From Pelagibacterales bacterium SAG-MED05 (lineage in GTDB: Bacteria; Pseudomonadota; Alphaproteobacteria; Pelagibacterales; Pelagibacteraceae): a DNA stretch of 64,000 bases. Location of the stretch: the NCBI GenBank assembly GCA_014654415.1, contig JACWDC010000002.1, positions 1 to 64,000 on the forward strand, read 5' to 3'. Position numbers and translations under genes: made by a program. The notes beneath the pieces are model-generated. The model was not told the DNA's origin. It ran no database searches and saw only the letters and a list, made by a program, of their open reading frames with translations. Positions 7,683 through 15,253 of the stretch are shown here, piece by piece. Position 1 is the stretch's first letter; each line of letters opens with the position of its first letter.

Positions 7683-8702
7683 CTATTTCCAACCTGTGGC
7701 TGTCATTACTTCTAAAGCATCAGCTTGTCTATTTCCGTAATTTACAACTTTAGTTTTAAGATCTTGTTTAAAATCCAATCCCATGTTTACTACGAGAGGA
7801 TGAGGAGAAATACCTGCAATCATTGGATATTCGAAAGTATTATTTACTATGTGATTTTGTGCTTCTTCACTTAATAAAAATTCTACTAGTTTGATTGCAT
7901 TACCCTTATTAGGAGCACCTTTAACTAAACCTGCGCCACTAATATTCATATGCGTACCTCTTCCATCTTGGTTAGGAAAAAATGGTTTTACTTTTTTTGC
8001 AGCAGCTTGTTGCTCTGGCCCTTTTTTTCCAGATAACATTAGAGCTAAATAATATGTATTAGCTACTGCTATATCAGCTTCTCCTGCTGCTACAGCTAAA
8101 ATTTGTGCTCTATCATTGCCTTTTGGAGCTCTAGCCATATTAGCAACCATTCCTTTTGACCACTCTACGATTTTTCTTTTTCCATTATTTTTGATTAATG
8201 AAGCTACGAGTGATTGATTATAAATATTATTTGAAGCTCTTATTACTAATCTACCTTTCCATTTTGGATCAGCTAAACTTTCATAAGTCAAACCAGCTAA
8301 TTCTGCACCACTAACTCTTTCTGGAGCAAAATAAACTATCCTTGCTCTTTTTGCTATTCCAACCCATTTAGAAGTTCTAAAGTTACTAGGAACTGCAGAC
8401 TTAATAGCAGAACTTGTTAATCCACCTTGTAAATTACCAGCAAAAGCGCCTAGTCTTCCAGCGTCAGCAGTAATGTAAAGGTCAGCTTGACTATCCGCTC
8501 CCTCTTCAATTATCCTTTTTTCTAAAGCTCCTGATTTTCCAGATACAACGTTTACTTTAATTCCAGTTTTAGCCGTAAATTTTTGGTAAAGTTGAACATC
8601 TGAGTCGTAATGTCTTGCGCTAAAAATATTCACTTCTTTAGCAAATAAATTTCCCGTAAATGCAAAAATTAATGCATATATTATTAGTGTTAGTTTTTTC
8701 AT
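7683..8702 (-). CDS. futA: Iron(III) ABC transporter, periplasmic binding protein (FutA type)
   Basis: A 339-residue periplasmic iron-binding protein if translation begins at the ATG at 8702. That start gives a normal signal peptide (MKKLTLIIYALIFAFTGNLFA, cleaved before KE). An in-frame ATG ten codons upstream (8732) would start inside a Fur-box-like site and add IIIIKKRRK, so I reject it. The mature protein begins VNIFSARHYDSDVQLYQKF, close to the FutA/Fbp start, and contains the paired tyrosines NTYYLAL expected to bind Fe(III). It is first in the iron operon and should be strongly induced when iron is scarce. Confidence 0.93.
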   Translation of the reverse strand: MKKLTLIIYALIFAFTGNLFAKEVNIFSARHYDSDVQLYQKFTAKTGIKVNVVSGKSGALEKRIIEEGADSQADLYITADAGRLGAFAGNLQGGLTSSAIKSAVPSNFRTSKWVGIAKRARIVYFAPERVSGAELAGLTYESLADPKWKGRLVIRASNNIYNQSLVASLIKNNGKRKIVEWSKGMVANMARAPKGNDRAQILAVAAGEADIAVANTYYLALMLSGKKGPEQQAAAKKVKPFFPNQDGRGTHMNISGAGLVKGAPNKGNAIKLVEFLLSEEAQNHIVNNTFEYPMIAGISPHPLVVNMGLDFKQDLKTKVVNYGNRQADALEVMTATGWK

Positions 8703-8717
8703 TTTTCTTCTTTTTTT

Positions 8718-8736
8718 GATAATGATTATCATTTAC
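8718..8736 (-). promoter_or_regulatory. Fur-box-like site 1 upstream of futA
   Basis: The 19 bases starting GATAATGATTATCATT match the classical Fur consensus at 16 of 19 positions and contain the exact interrupted palindrome AATGAT-T-ATCATT (8721-8733). The site is 16-34 bases before the preferred futA start, where a bound repressor would block initiation. Whether the cell uses Fur or another ferric-type repressor cannot be decided here. Confidence 0.8.
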
Positions 8737-8744
8737 ACTTTATT

Positions 8745-8763
8745 GATAATGATTATTATTATC
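8745..8763 (-). promoter_or_regulatory. Fur-box-like site 2 upstream of futA
   Basis: A second site, GATAATGATTATTATTATC, matches the same consensus at 17 of 19 positions and follows the first after eight bases. Tandem boxes are common at strongly iron-repressed promoters. They lie between futA and the divergent small gene at 8811, so both could be controlled. Confidence 0.78.
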
Positions 8764-8810
8764 AATATTGACGCACCTTATAGTAGAACAATCTTGCTAA
8801 CATCAAAAAA

Positions 8811-9044
8811 ATGAGGTTTATAAGTTATATGTTACAAATTAATCCTAAAAAATTCAAACACATACAAAACAAAACTATTCCATCTCCGTTAAGGCCGAAA
8901 TTTAGAAATAGCAGCGAAACAAATATTTACTTTCTGTCAAAAAGAAAATTTGACGGAAAAAAAAAAGAACAGCTAATTAAACGAGTAAAGTTAATTTTGT
9001 CAATTTTAGCTTTGGGTATTGGTGGCTATTACCTATCAAGTTAG
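8811..9044 (+). CDS. Small hypothetical protein with C-terminal membrane segment
   Basis: A 77-residue frame transcribed divergently from futA. It is basic (many Lys/Arg) over its first 57 residues, including IPSPLRPKFRNSSETNIYFLSKRKF, and ends with one hydrophobic segment LILSILALGIGGYYLSS. This suggests a tail-anchored inner-membrane protein. A second in-frame ATG at 8829 (MLQINPKKF) has a GAGG ten bases before it and may be the true start. Its stop overlaps the converging gene by four bases. I do not recognise it. Sharing a promoter region with Fur-like boxes hints at iron regulation but does not prove it. Confidence 0.55.
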   Translation: MRFISYMLQINPKKFKHIQNKTIPSPLRPKFRNSSETNIYFLSKRKFDGKKKEQLIKRVKLILSILALGIGGYYLSS

Positions 9045-9817
9045 ATTATTTTAGTTTTTACAATTCCTAATTTTTCAATTTTACCAAAATATAAACCTTT
9101 TTTTAAAATTGGAACAACGCCAACTGTAGATCCAGTAAAAACATAAAAGTTTTTATCAAATTTAACTCTATCTTTTTTTAGTTTAGTTAAAACAAACTTT
9201 AAAGAATTAATAGGATCAATATAAACAGTGCCAGTATTTCCATCAACAGACTGATTTGCACTTTTATTTGAAATATTAGTTTTTAAATTATTAACTTTGA
9301 TGTTTTTAAATTTTTTTTTACTTCCAATAATAAATTTTACATTACCTCCAAAATCAGAAGAAAGATCACCTAAATACTTAATTCCTTTTTTTCTTTGTCT
9401 ATATCCAACAACTTCGATACACGGAGCCATATGAGTAATAAATCTTTTAATATTTTTTTTAGTAACAGTTTTATTAGATTTAAAAAATTCTTTTTTAATT
9501 AAATAACAAACTTCAAGTTCAATTCCTAAAGTAAATTTGTTAATCTTTACACTTTTGTTATTATTCAAAAAATTATTTTTATAAACTGCAGCATAAAAAG
9601 GTTCTTTTTCATTTAATTTTTTTAACATTGGTATTCCGGTTCCCCCTGCTTTAAAACCAATAATAGGCTTTTTTATCTTTGACTCACAAATTTTTCTAAA
9701 CTTTTCAGCTTGTGAAATTGTTTTTGTATATTGAACTGGAATAGGAGAAATAATCTTATTTGTTAAAAAAGCAATAACTAATTTATTTGCTACAGAGTCT
9801 ATCTTTTTTATGTTCAT
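9041..9817 (-). CDS. FAH/MhpD-family protein, probable 2-keto-4-pentenoate hydratase
   Basis: A 258-residue cytoplasmic protein of the 2-oxopent-4-enoate hydratase (MhpD/DmpH) branch of the fumarylacetoacetate hydrolase superfamily. Supporting motifs are IIGFKAGGTG near 52-61, the metal-binding glutamates in GIELEV (E100, E102), APCIEVV (E135), GDLSSDFGGN near 150, and GSTVGVVPILKKG near the end. The family adds water to 2-keto-4-enoates from aromatic ring cleavage or performs related decarboxylation. No other ring-cleavage gene is nearby, so the substrate is unknown. It is not in an obvious operon: 45 bases separate it from a divergent small gene. Confidence 0.75.
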   Translation of the reverse strand: MNIKKIDSVANKLVIAFLTNKIISPIPVQYTKTISQAEKFRKICESKIKKPIIGFKAGGTGIPMLKKLNEKEPFYAAVYKNNFLNNNKSVKINKFTLGIELEVCYLIKKEFFKSNKTVTKKNIKRFITHMAPCIEVVGYRQRKKGIKYLGDLSSDFGGNVKFIIGSKKKFKNIKVNNLKTNISNKSANQSVDGNTGTVYIDPINSLKFVLTKLKKDRVKFDKNFYVFTGSTVGVVPILKKGLYFGKIEKLGIVKTKII

Positions 9818-9862
9818 ACTATAATTGCTTTATATTTATACAATTAATGTTATAAATAATCA

Positions 9863-10057
9863 ATGAAAGAGAATTATAGTATTAATGAAATTTTAATTGC
9901 CGTAGACGAACTGCAGAATTTAGAAAAAAAAAAGAAAATAAATCTAATCAAAATTAATAAAAGAAATTTGAAAATAAATTCAGATATACCGTCGAGTACT
10001 TTACAGTTAATTGAAGAAGCGGAAAAAACAATTAGATCAAAGCTGCAATCTGAATAG
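9863..10057 (+). CDS. Small hypothetical protein, 64 residues
   Basis: A 64-residue soluble, charged frame (MKENYSINEILIAVDELQNL to EEAEKTIRSKLQSE), mostly helix-prone, no cysteines, no signal peptide or membrane segment. It starts 45 bases from the divergent FAH-family gene in a short AT-rich promoter region and its end overlaps the GAPDH gene by 26 bases. I do not recognise it. The lack of any other gene in the gap and the natural codon use favour a real gene, but a chance frame in AT-rich DNA is possible. Confidence 0.5.
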   Translation: MKENYSINEILIAVDELQNLEKKKKINLIKINKRNLKINSDIPSSTLQLIEEAEKTIRSKLQSE

Positions 10058-11036
10058 CTGTATCACACATACGATTAGAAAATCCCCATTCATTATCATA
10101 CCAAGAAAGAACTCTACTAAATTTACTTTGGATTACTTGAGTTTGCGTTAAGTCAAATATTGAGCTGTGTGGGTTGTGATTAAAATCTTTTGACACAAGC
10201 GGTGCTGAATTAGTTGCTAATATACCTTTTAAAGGACCGTTTGCAGCTTTACTCATTGCATCGTTAATGCTTTCAATTGTTACTTTTTTTTTTGGTACAA
10301 ATGTTAAATCTATTAAAGATACATTAGGTGTTGGTACTCTTATCGCCGTACCATCTAATTTTCCTTTTAAACTCGGTAAAACTAAGCTCATAGCTTTAGC
10401 CGCACCTGTTGAAGTAGGTATCATGGCATCGCCAGAAGCTCGTGCTCTTCTCAAATCTTTATGTAATGTATCTAATAATTTTTGATCACCCGTATAACTA
10501 TGAATAGTAGTCATGTATCCATACTCTATTCCAAACGAGTTTTCTAAAACCATAGCAACAGGCGCTAAACAATTAGTCGTGCATGATCCATTAGAAATAA
10601 TATTATGCTCCCTTTTTAATTCTTTACTGTTAACACCTTGTACTACTGTGAAATCAACTTCTTTTGCAGGGGCAGAAATTATAACTTTTTTAGCTCCAGC
10701 CACAATATGTTTACCTGCTGAGACTTTGTCTAGAAAAAAACCAGTACACTCTAAAACAACATCTGCACCAAGTTTTCCCCATGGTAATTTGGCTGGATCT
10801 CTTTCTGCAAAAACTTTTATATTTTGATCTCCAATTTGAAATCCATCTCCAGAAGTTTTAACTTCATGGTTAAGTGTGCCGTGTGTACTGTCATATTTAA
10901 TTAAGTGAGCATTAGCCTCTATAGAGCCTAGATCATTAATTCCTACTATTTGAATTTTGCCTTTATAGTTTTCTAATAGGGCCCTTAAAATTAACCTCCC
11001 TATTCTTCCAAAACCATTAATTCCGACTTTAACCAT
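10032..11036 (-). CDS. gap: Glyceraldehyde-3-phosphate dehydrogenase
   Basis: A 334-residue cytoplasmic enzyme converting glyceraldehyde-3-phosphate, phosphate and NAD(P)+ to 1,3-bisphosphoglycerate. The Rossmann start is VGINGFGRIGR, the catalytic motif SNGSCTTNCLAP places the nucleophile at Cys152, and the C-terminal half has DLTFV and SWYDNEWGFSNR. Length is normal for type I GAPDH. It lies five bases after glpU, at the end of the glycerol transport block, so glycerol carbon entering as dihydroxyacetone phosphate could feed straight into it. Cofactor preference (glycolytic NAD or biosynthetic NADP) cannot be settled by eye. Confidence 0.97.
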   Translation of the reverse strand: MVKVGINGFGRIGRLILRALLENYKGKIQIVGINDLGSIEANAHLIKYDSTHGTLNHEVKTSGDGFQIGDQNIKVFAERDPAKLPWGKLGADVVLECTGFFLDKVSAGKHIVAGAKKVIISAPAKEVDFTVVQGVNSKELKREHNIISNGSCTTNCLAPVAMVLENSFGIEYGYMTTIHSYTGDQKLLDTLHKDLRRARASGDAMIPTSTGAAKAMSLVLPSLKGKLDGTAIRVPTPNVSLIDLTFVPKKKVTIESINDAMSKAANGPLKGILATNSAPLVSKDFNHNPHSSIFDLTQTQVIQSKFSRVLSWYDNEWGFSNRMCDTAIQIAALI

Positions 11037-11041
11037 ATATT

Positions 11042-11398
11042 TTATACGTATTTAAATACTAAAACAAAATAAGCAACACAAATTATTGTTGCTATCCACA
11101 GAAGACTGCCCACTAAACCAAGCCAAGCTAAATGAATAAAAGCACTGCCAAGTAAAGATACAAACAATCTATCACCTCTCGTAGTGTCCAATCCTAAAAT
11201 ACCTCTTCTTGGAGACCCCCCTGGAACTTTTTTTTCCCAAAAATACATCGCTGTAATACAGAGAGCTATGAAAATAAAAAAACTTGCCGTAGGCCATGTC
11301 CACGCCATCCATGTTATAAAATCAAAATCAAAAAGACCTTTTTCTTTAGGTTGACCAACCGTAGACCAGCTAGATGCATTAAGATTCGAAAAAATCAT
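11042..11398 (-). CDS. glpU: Small membrane protein of the glycerol ABC transporter operon (GlpU, DUF2160-like)
   Basis: A 118-residue membrane protein. A short N-terminal region is followed by hydrophobic segments around ASFFIFIALCITAMYF and two more near the C-terminus, separated by the polar loop PGGSPRRGILGLDTTRGDR. The aromatic start FDFITWMAWTW and this loop are typical of the DUF2160 family, which accompanies rhizobial-type glpSTPQUV glycerol transporters. Its role there is, to my knowledge, unclear; an accessory subunit is likely. It overlaps glpQ by four bases, supporting cotranslation. Confidence 0.85.
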   Translation of the reverse strand: MIFSNLNASSWSTVGQPKEKGLFDFDFITWMAWTWPTASFFIFIALCITAMYFWEKKVPGGSPRRGILGLDTTRGDRLFVSLLGSAFIHLAWLGLVGSLLWIATIICVAYFVLVFKYV

Positions 11399-12195
11399 AC
11401 TCTCCCCATTGCAAATCCTTTTGCAATATAATTTCTTACAAAGTAAATTACTACAGCTCCAGGTATAATAGTTAAACTACCAGCTGCTGCTAATAAACCA
11501 AGTTCATAACCTGATGTACTTGAGGTTCTCGTCATTATAGCTGCAATTGGTTTAGCTATTGTTGCAGTAAGCGTTTTTGCTAACAATAATTCAACCCAAG
11601 AAAACATAAAACAGAAAAACATCGTAATGCCTATTCCAGCAGCTATAGTTGGAATAAAAATTTTAAAAAAAAATCTTCCAAAAGAATAACCATCAACATA
11701 GGCTGTTTCATCTAATTCTTTTGGCACTGCAGACATAAATCCTTCTAGTATCCAAACGGCAAGAGGTATATTAAAAAGACAATGTGATAACGCTATGGCT
11801 ATATGTGTGTCAAATAAATTTACTGAGGAATAGAATTGAAAAAATGGTAAAGCAAACACAGCTGGAGGGGCCATTCTATTTGTAAGTAGCCAAAAAAATA
11901 AATGCTTATCTCCTAAAAATTTATATCTTGAAAAAGCATAAGCTGCCGGTAAAGCAGCAGATACAGAAATTATAGTATTAAAAACTGTGTATGTAATAGA
12001 ATTAACATAACCCATATACCAAGTGCTGTCTGTAAATATTGTTTTATAGTTATCTAATGTAAAATCTTGCGGCCACAAAGAATAAACATTTATAATTTCT
12101 GTTGTTGTTTTAAAAGACATATTTAACAACCAATAAATTGGTAACATTAAAAAAATTATATAAATTGTAGGAACTAACCATTTTATTTTTTTCAT
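11395..12195 (-). CDS. glpQ: Glycerol ABC transporter, permease GlpQ
   Basis: A 266-residue inner-membrane permease of the MalG/UgpE type with six predicted helices. The EAA loop reads ELDETAYVDGYSFGRFFFKI, the contact point for an ATPase subunit. It overlaps glpP by four bases and glpU by four. With GlpP it forms the pore for glycerol delivered by GlpV. The sugar-permease family alone would not show the substrate; the glycerol assignment comes from glpK, the G3P dehydrogenase and the characteristic gene order. The name must not be confused with the periplasmic phosphodiesterase also called GlpQ. Confidence 0.88.
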   Translation of the reverse strand: MKKIKWLVPTIYIIFLMLPIYWLLNMSFKTTTEIINVYSLWPQDFTLDNYKTIFTDSTWYMGYVNSITYTVFNTIISVSAALPAAYAFSRYKFLGDKHLFFWLLTNRMAPPAVFALPFFQFYSSVNLFDTHIAIALSHCLFNIPLAVWILEGFMSAVPKELDETAYVDGYSFGRFFFKIFIPTIAAGIGITMFFCFMFSWVELLLAKTLTATIAKPIAAIMTRTSSTSGYELGLLAAAGSLTIIPGAVVIYFVRNYIAKGFAMGRV

Positions 12196-13058
12196 GTTCT
12201 ACCCTCATCTTTCATCATTAAGGTGTAAAAAACCCAACATATTAGTAGAACTATTAAAAAATAAATTAATGACATGGCTGCTGCAGGACCAAGATCAAAC
12301 TGACCTAAAGCCATCTTTACTAAATCCAGAGATAAAAAATTTGTTGCATTGCCAGGTCCACCACCTGTTAAAACAAAAGGCTCTGTGTAAATCATAAAGC
12401 TATCCATAAATCTTAAAAGTATAGCTAAAGTTAATACTTTTTTCATTTTAGGCAATTCTATATATCTAAAAACATCCCATCTACTAGCCCCGTCTATTTC
12501 TGCTGCTTGATAGTAAGCTGGCTGAATTGAGTTTAATCCCGCGTAAGATAGAAGAACTACTAAAGAAGTCCAATGCCAAACATCCATCAAAATAGTTGTG
12601 AACCATGCATCACCACTTTGTTGGGTAAAATTATAATCAAAACCAAGTGAGTTTAAAGAGTTTCCAAGAAATCCAATTTCTGGAAGTGCAAATATATTCC
12701 ACATAGCTCCTACAACATTCCAAGGTATCAGTAACGGCATAGACATTAGTATTAAACAGACCGGCACTCCCCATCCCTTTTTTGGCATAGTTAAAGCAAT
12801 AGCTATTCCTAGAGGCAGCTGTATTAAAAGAATAATAAAAGTAAATATAAATTGTCTGCCTAAAGATGCATGAAATCTTTCAGAATGTAAAATTTCTTTA
12901 AACCATCTTGTGCCTTCCCAGGCAAAAACATTACTTCCAAAAGTTTCTTGAAAAGAATAATTAACAACAGTCATTAATGGAACTACTGCATTAAAGGCAA
13001 CCAATACGAATACTGGAATTACAAAAAACCATGCTTTTTGATTGAGCGTTTTATTCAT
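12192..13058 (-). CDS. glpP: Glycerol ABC transporter, permease GlpP
   Basis: A 288-residue MalF/UgpA-type permease with about six membrane segments and EAA loop EIDGASRWDVFRYIELPKM near residue 190. The C-terminal part has FVLTGGGPGNATNFLSLDL, a common motif of sugar-type permeases. Start and stop overlap the neighbours by one and four bases. It pairs with GlpQ in the inner membrane. The first hydrophobic segment close to the N-terminus fits a membrane anchor rather than a cleaved signal. Confidence 0.88.
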   Translation of the reverse strand: MNKTLNQKAWFFVIPVFVLVAFNAVVPLMTVVNYSFQETFGSNVFAWEGTRWFKEILHSERFHASLGRQFIFTFIILLIQLPLGIAIALTMPKKGWGVPVCLILMSMPLLIPWNVVGAMWNIFALPEIGFLGNSLNSLGFDYNFTQQSGDAWFTTILMDVWHWTSLVVLLSYAGLNSIQPAYYQAAEIDGASRWDVFRYIELPKMKKVLTLAILLRFMDSFMIYTEPFVLTGGGPGNATNFLSLDLVKMALGQFDLGPAAAMSLIYFLIVLLICWVFYTLMMKDEGRT

Positions 13059-14122
13059 TATTCAATTATCCAGTTATCTCCATAAGCATACGTGTACTTT
13101 TTATCAAAAGTAATATGTACATTCTCGCTTGGAATTTCTGTAGATGAGTTAGCTAAAATTTTAATACTTCCGCTGCTACATTCAGTATCAATTACTTTAT
13201 GTCTACCTGTATCGCTAACTCTTTTAATCTTAACCTTAATGCCGTCATTAGAAAAATTAATAAATTCTGGACGTATACCTACTTGTGTTTTAGTAAAATT
13301 TGTTTTTTTAATGTTAGTATTGCTAGGTAATATCTTTCCTTCAAAATTAATTTGGCCATTTTTAATTTCACAAGGTAAAATATTCATACCTGGTGACCCA
13401 ATAAAATGTCCTACAAAAGTGTGTTTTGGTTTTTCAAATAACTCAACTGGTGTTCCAGTTTGAACGATTTGTCCCTCATGCATAACAACAACCTGATCAG
13501 CAAAAGTTAATGCTTCAATTTGATCATGGGTAACATAAATCATAGTTCGATTAATTTTTTGGTGTAATTCTTTTAGTTTTGATCTTAAAATCCATTTTAA
13601 ATGTGGGTCAATTACAGTTAATGGTTCATCAAACATAATTACATTCACATCCGATCTCACTAACCCTCTACCTAAAGAAATCTTTTGTTTTCCGTCAGCT
13701 GTTAATCCAGAAGCTTTATTGTTTAAGGTCGATGTCAATTCTAACATCTCCCCTATTTCTTTTACCTTATAGTCAATTTCATTTTCTGAAAGACCTCTAT
13801 TTTTTAATGGAAAAGCTAAATTATCGTAAACAGTCATGGTGTCATAAATAACTGGAAACTGAAATATCTGAGCAATATCTCTCTCGACTGGATTAAGAGT
13901 AGTCATATCTTTATCGTCAAATAACACCTCGCCCTTAGTTGGTTTTAATAACCCTGAGATAATATTTAATAAAGTAGTTTTGCCACAACCAGAGGGACCT
14001 AATAAAGCGTAAGCTCCACCATCCTTCCAATCAATATTAATTTCCCTTAAAGCCCAGTCAATATCGCTATTTTGTTTTGCTAAATAACTATGGCTTAAAT
14101 TTTTTAAAGTGACTTTAGCCAT
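13058..14122 (-). CDS. glpT: Glycerol ABC transporter, ATPase GlpT (degenerate signature motif)
   Basis: A 354-residue ABC ATPase with a standard Walker A GPSGCGKTT (42-50), Q-loop FQFP near 87-90, Walker B VIMFDEP (161-167) and switch His199 (YVTHD). The ABC signature is strongly altered: LTADGKQK at 140-147 in place of LSGGQQQR. The C-terminal third is a TOBE-like regulatory region. It overlaps glpS by eight bases. Two separate ATPase genes in one operon imply a heterodimer; the changed signature would sit against GlpS. The name follows the rhizobial glpSTPQUV scheme and is unrelated to the G3P antiporter GlpT. Confidence 0.88.
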   Translation of the reverse strand: MAKVTLKNLSHSYLAKQNSDIDWALREINIDWKDGGAYALLGPSGCGKTTLLNIISGLLKPTKGEVLFDDKDMTTLNPVERDIAQIFQFPVIYDTMTVYDNLAFPLKNRGLSENEIDYKVKEIGEMLELTSTLNNKASGLTADGKQKISLGRGLVRSDVNVIMFDEPLTVIDPHLKWILRSKLKELHQKINRTMIYVTHDQIEALTFADQVVVMHEGQIVQTGTPVELFEKPKHTFVGHFIGSPGMNILPCEIKNGQINFEGKILPSNTNIKKTNFTKTQVGIRPEFINFSNDGIKVKIKRVSDTGRHKVIDTECSSGSIKILANSSTEIPSENVHITFDKKYTYAYGDNWIIE

Positions 14123-15179
14123 GATTTACCAATCTATTATTTTGATCAAAATATAAAAATTCATCTGTATTCATATACAATTTTGTATCTTCACCAATAT
14201 TTTTTTGCTGAATTCCATTAGATAAGGAAACCCAATTTAGATTTCCATTAGTAAAATGAATTAGACTTTCAGATCCGCTAAGTTCGGAGATTAGCACTTT
14301 TCCATTGATTTCAACCGAGTTATTTCCTTCCTTATATGTTGTAATATTATGAGGTCTTATACCTATCTTATAAAATCCATCTTTAATTTTTACAGCTGAT
14401 TTCCATTGAAAATTATTATCTGTTAGTTTAAATGTATCCCCGCTTTTATTTATTTCGGCAATATTCATTGGAGGATCACTGAATACTTTTGCTGAAGTCA
14501 AGTTTTCAGGCTTATTATAAACCTCTAAAGTTTTTCCATATTGAATAATTTTACCTTTTAAGAGTGTTGCAGTGTTTCCACCGATCATCAAAGCATCTAA
14601 AGGTTCTGTGGTAGCATATACAACAATACAATCTCTATCTTCAAATAGTTTTGGTAGCTCTTCTCTTAATTCTTCACGGAGTTTAAAATCTAAGTTAGCT
14701 AAAGGTTCATCTAATAATATTAAGTCTGAGTCTTTTACTAAAGCTCGAGCTAGAGCGGTTCTCTGCTGTTGTCCTCCAGATAATTCATCAGGTTTTTTAT
14801 TTAACATTGCTGATAGTTTTAATAGTTCCGCAACTTTTCCTACTCGTTCTTTGATTTCTTTTGAATTAACTCCTGTAATTTTTAAAGGTGAAGCAATATT
14901 TTCAAAAACTGTGAAGTTTGGGTAATTTATAAACTGTTGGTAAACCATTGAGCAATTTCTTTTTTGTACCTCTTTACCTGTAACATTTTCACCATTAAAC
15001 CAAACTTCTCCTGATGTAGGTTTATCTAATCCGGCCATGATTTGCATTAAAGTTGTTTTGCCAGCTAGTGTTGACCCTAATAATACATTTATAGTATTTT
15101 TTTCTAATTTGAGATTTGCTGAGTGAATATGAGTTTCAATTCCTACTTTTTTTTCAACATTTTTTAATTCTAAACTCAT
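14115..15179 (-). CDS. glpS: Glycerol ABC transporter, ATPase GlpS (unusual Walker A, no switch His)
   Basis: A 354-residue ABC ATPase partner of GlpT. Its signature LSGGQQQR (133-140) and Walker B LILLDEP (153-159) are normal. Its Walker A is GSTLAGKTT (35-43), not the usual GPSGxGKST, and the switch-loop histidine is replaced: YATTEP at 188-193 has Thr where YVTHDQ has His. These changes fall on the nucleotide face of GlpS, which pairs with the altered signature of GlpT. It is the first gene after the hairpin that follows glpV. Confidence 0.88.
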   Translation of the reverse strand: MSLELKNVEKKVGIETHIHSANLKLEKNTINVLLGSTLAGKTTLMQIMAGLDKPTSGEVWFNGENVTGKEVQKRNCSMVYQQFINYPNFTVFENIASPLKITGVNSKEIKERVGKVAELLKLSAMLNKKPDELSGGQQQRTALARALVKDSDLILLDEPLANLDFKLREELREELPKLFEDRDCIVVYATTEPLDALMIGGNTATLLKGKIIQYGKTLEVYNKPENLTSAKVFSDPPMNIAEINKSGDTFKLTDNNFQWKSAVKIKDGFYKIGIRPHNITTYKEGNNSVEINGKVLISELSGSESLIHFTNGNLNWVSLSNGIQQKNIGEDTKLYMNTDEFLYFDQNNRLVNHG

Positions 15180-15203
15180 ATTTATAAATTATAATTAAGT
15201 TCT

Positions 15204-15234
15204 AAAAAAAGGGGGCAATAAATGCCCCCTTTTT
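15204..15234 (-). terminator. Intercistronic hairpin after glpV (partial terminator)
   Basis: An A-run and GGGGGCA pair exactly with TGCCCCC and a T-run around a five-base loop: a perfect 12-bp stem of terminator type on the minus strand, between the glpV stop (15254) and the glpS start (15179). As with aapJ, it probably lets most transcripts end after the binding-protein gene while some continue into the transporter genes. Confidence 0.85.
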
Positions 15235-15253
15235 AAATTTAGATCAACCTAGG

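Noticed and set aside
7504-7740. 78-residue plus-strand frame between futB and futA
   Set aside because: It overlaps the end of futA and the 56-residue CSPC gene in antisense, and its composition is that of a shadow.
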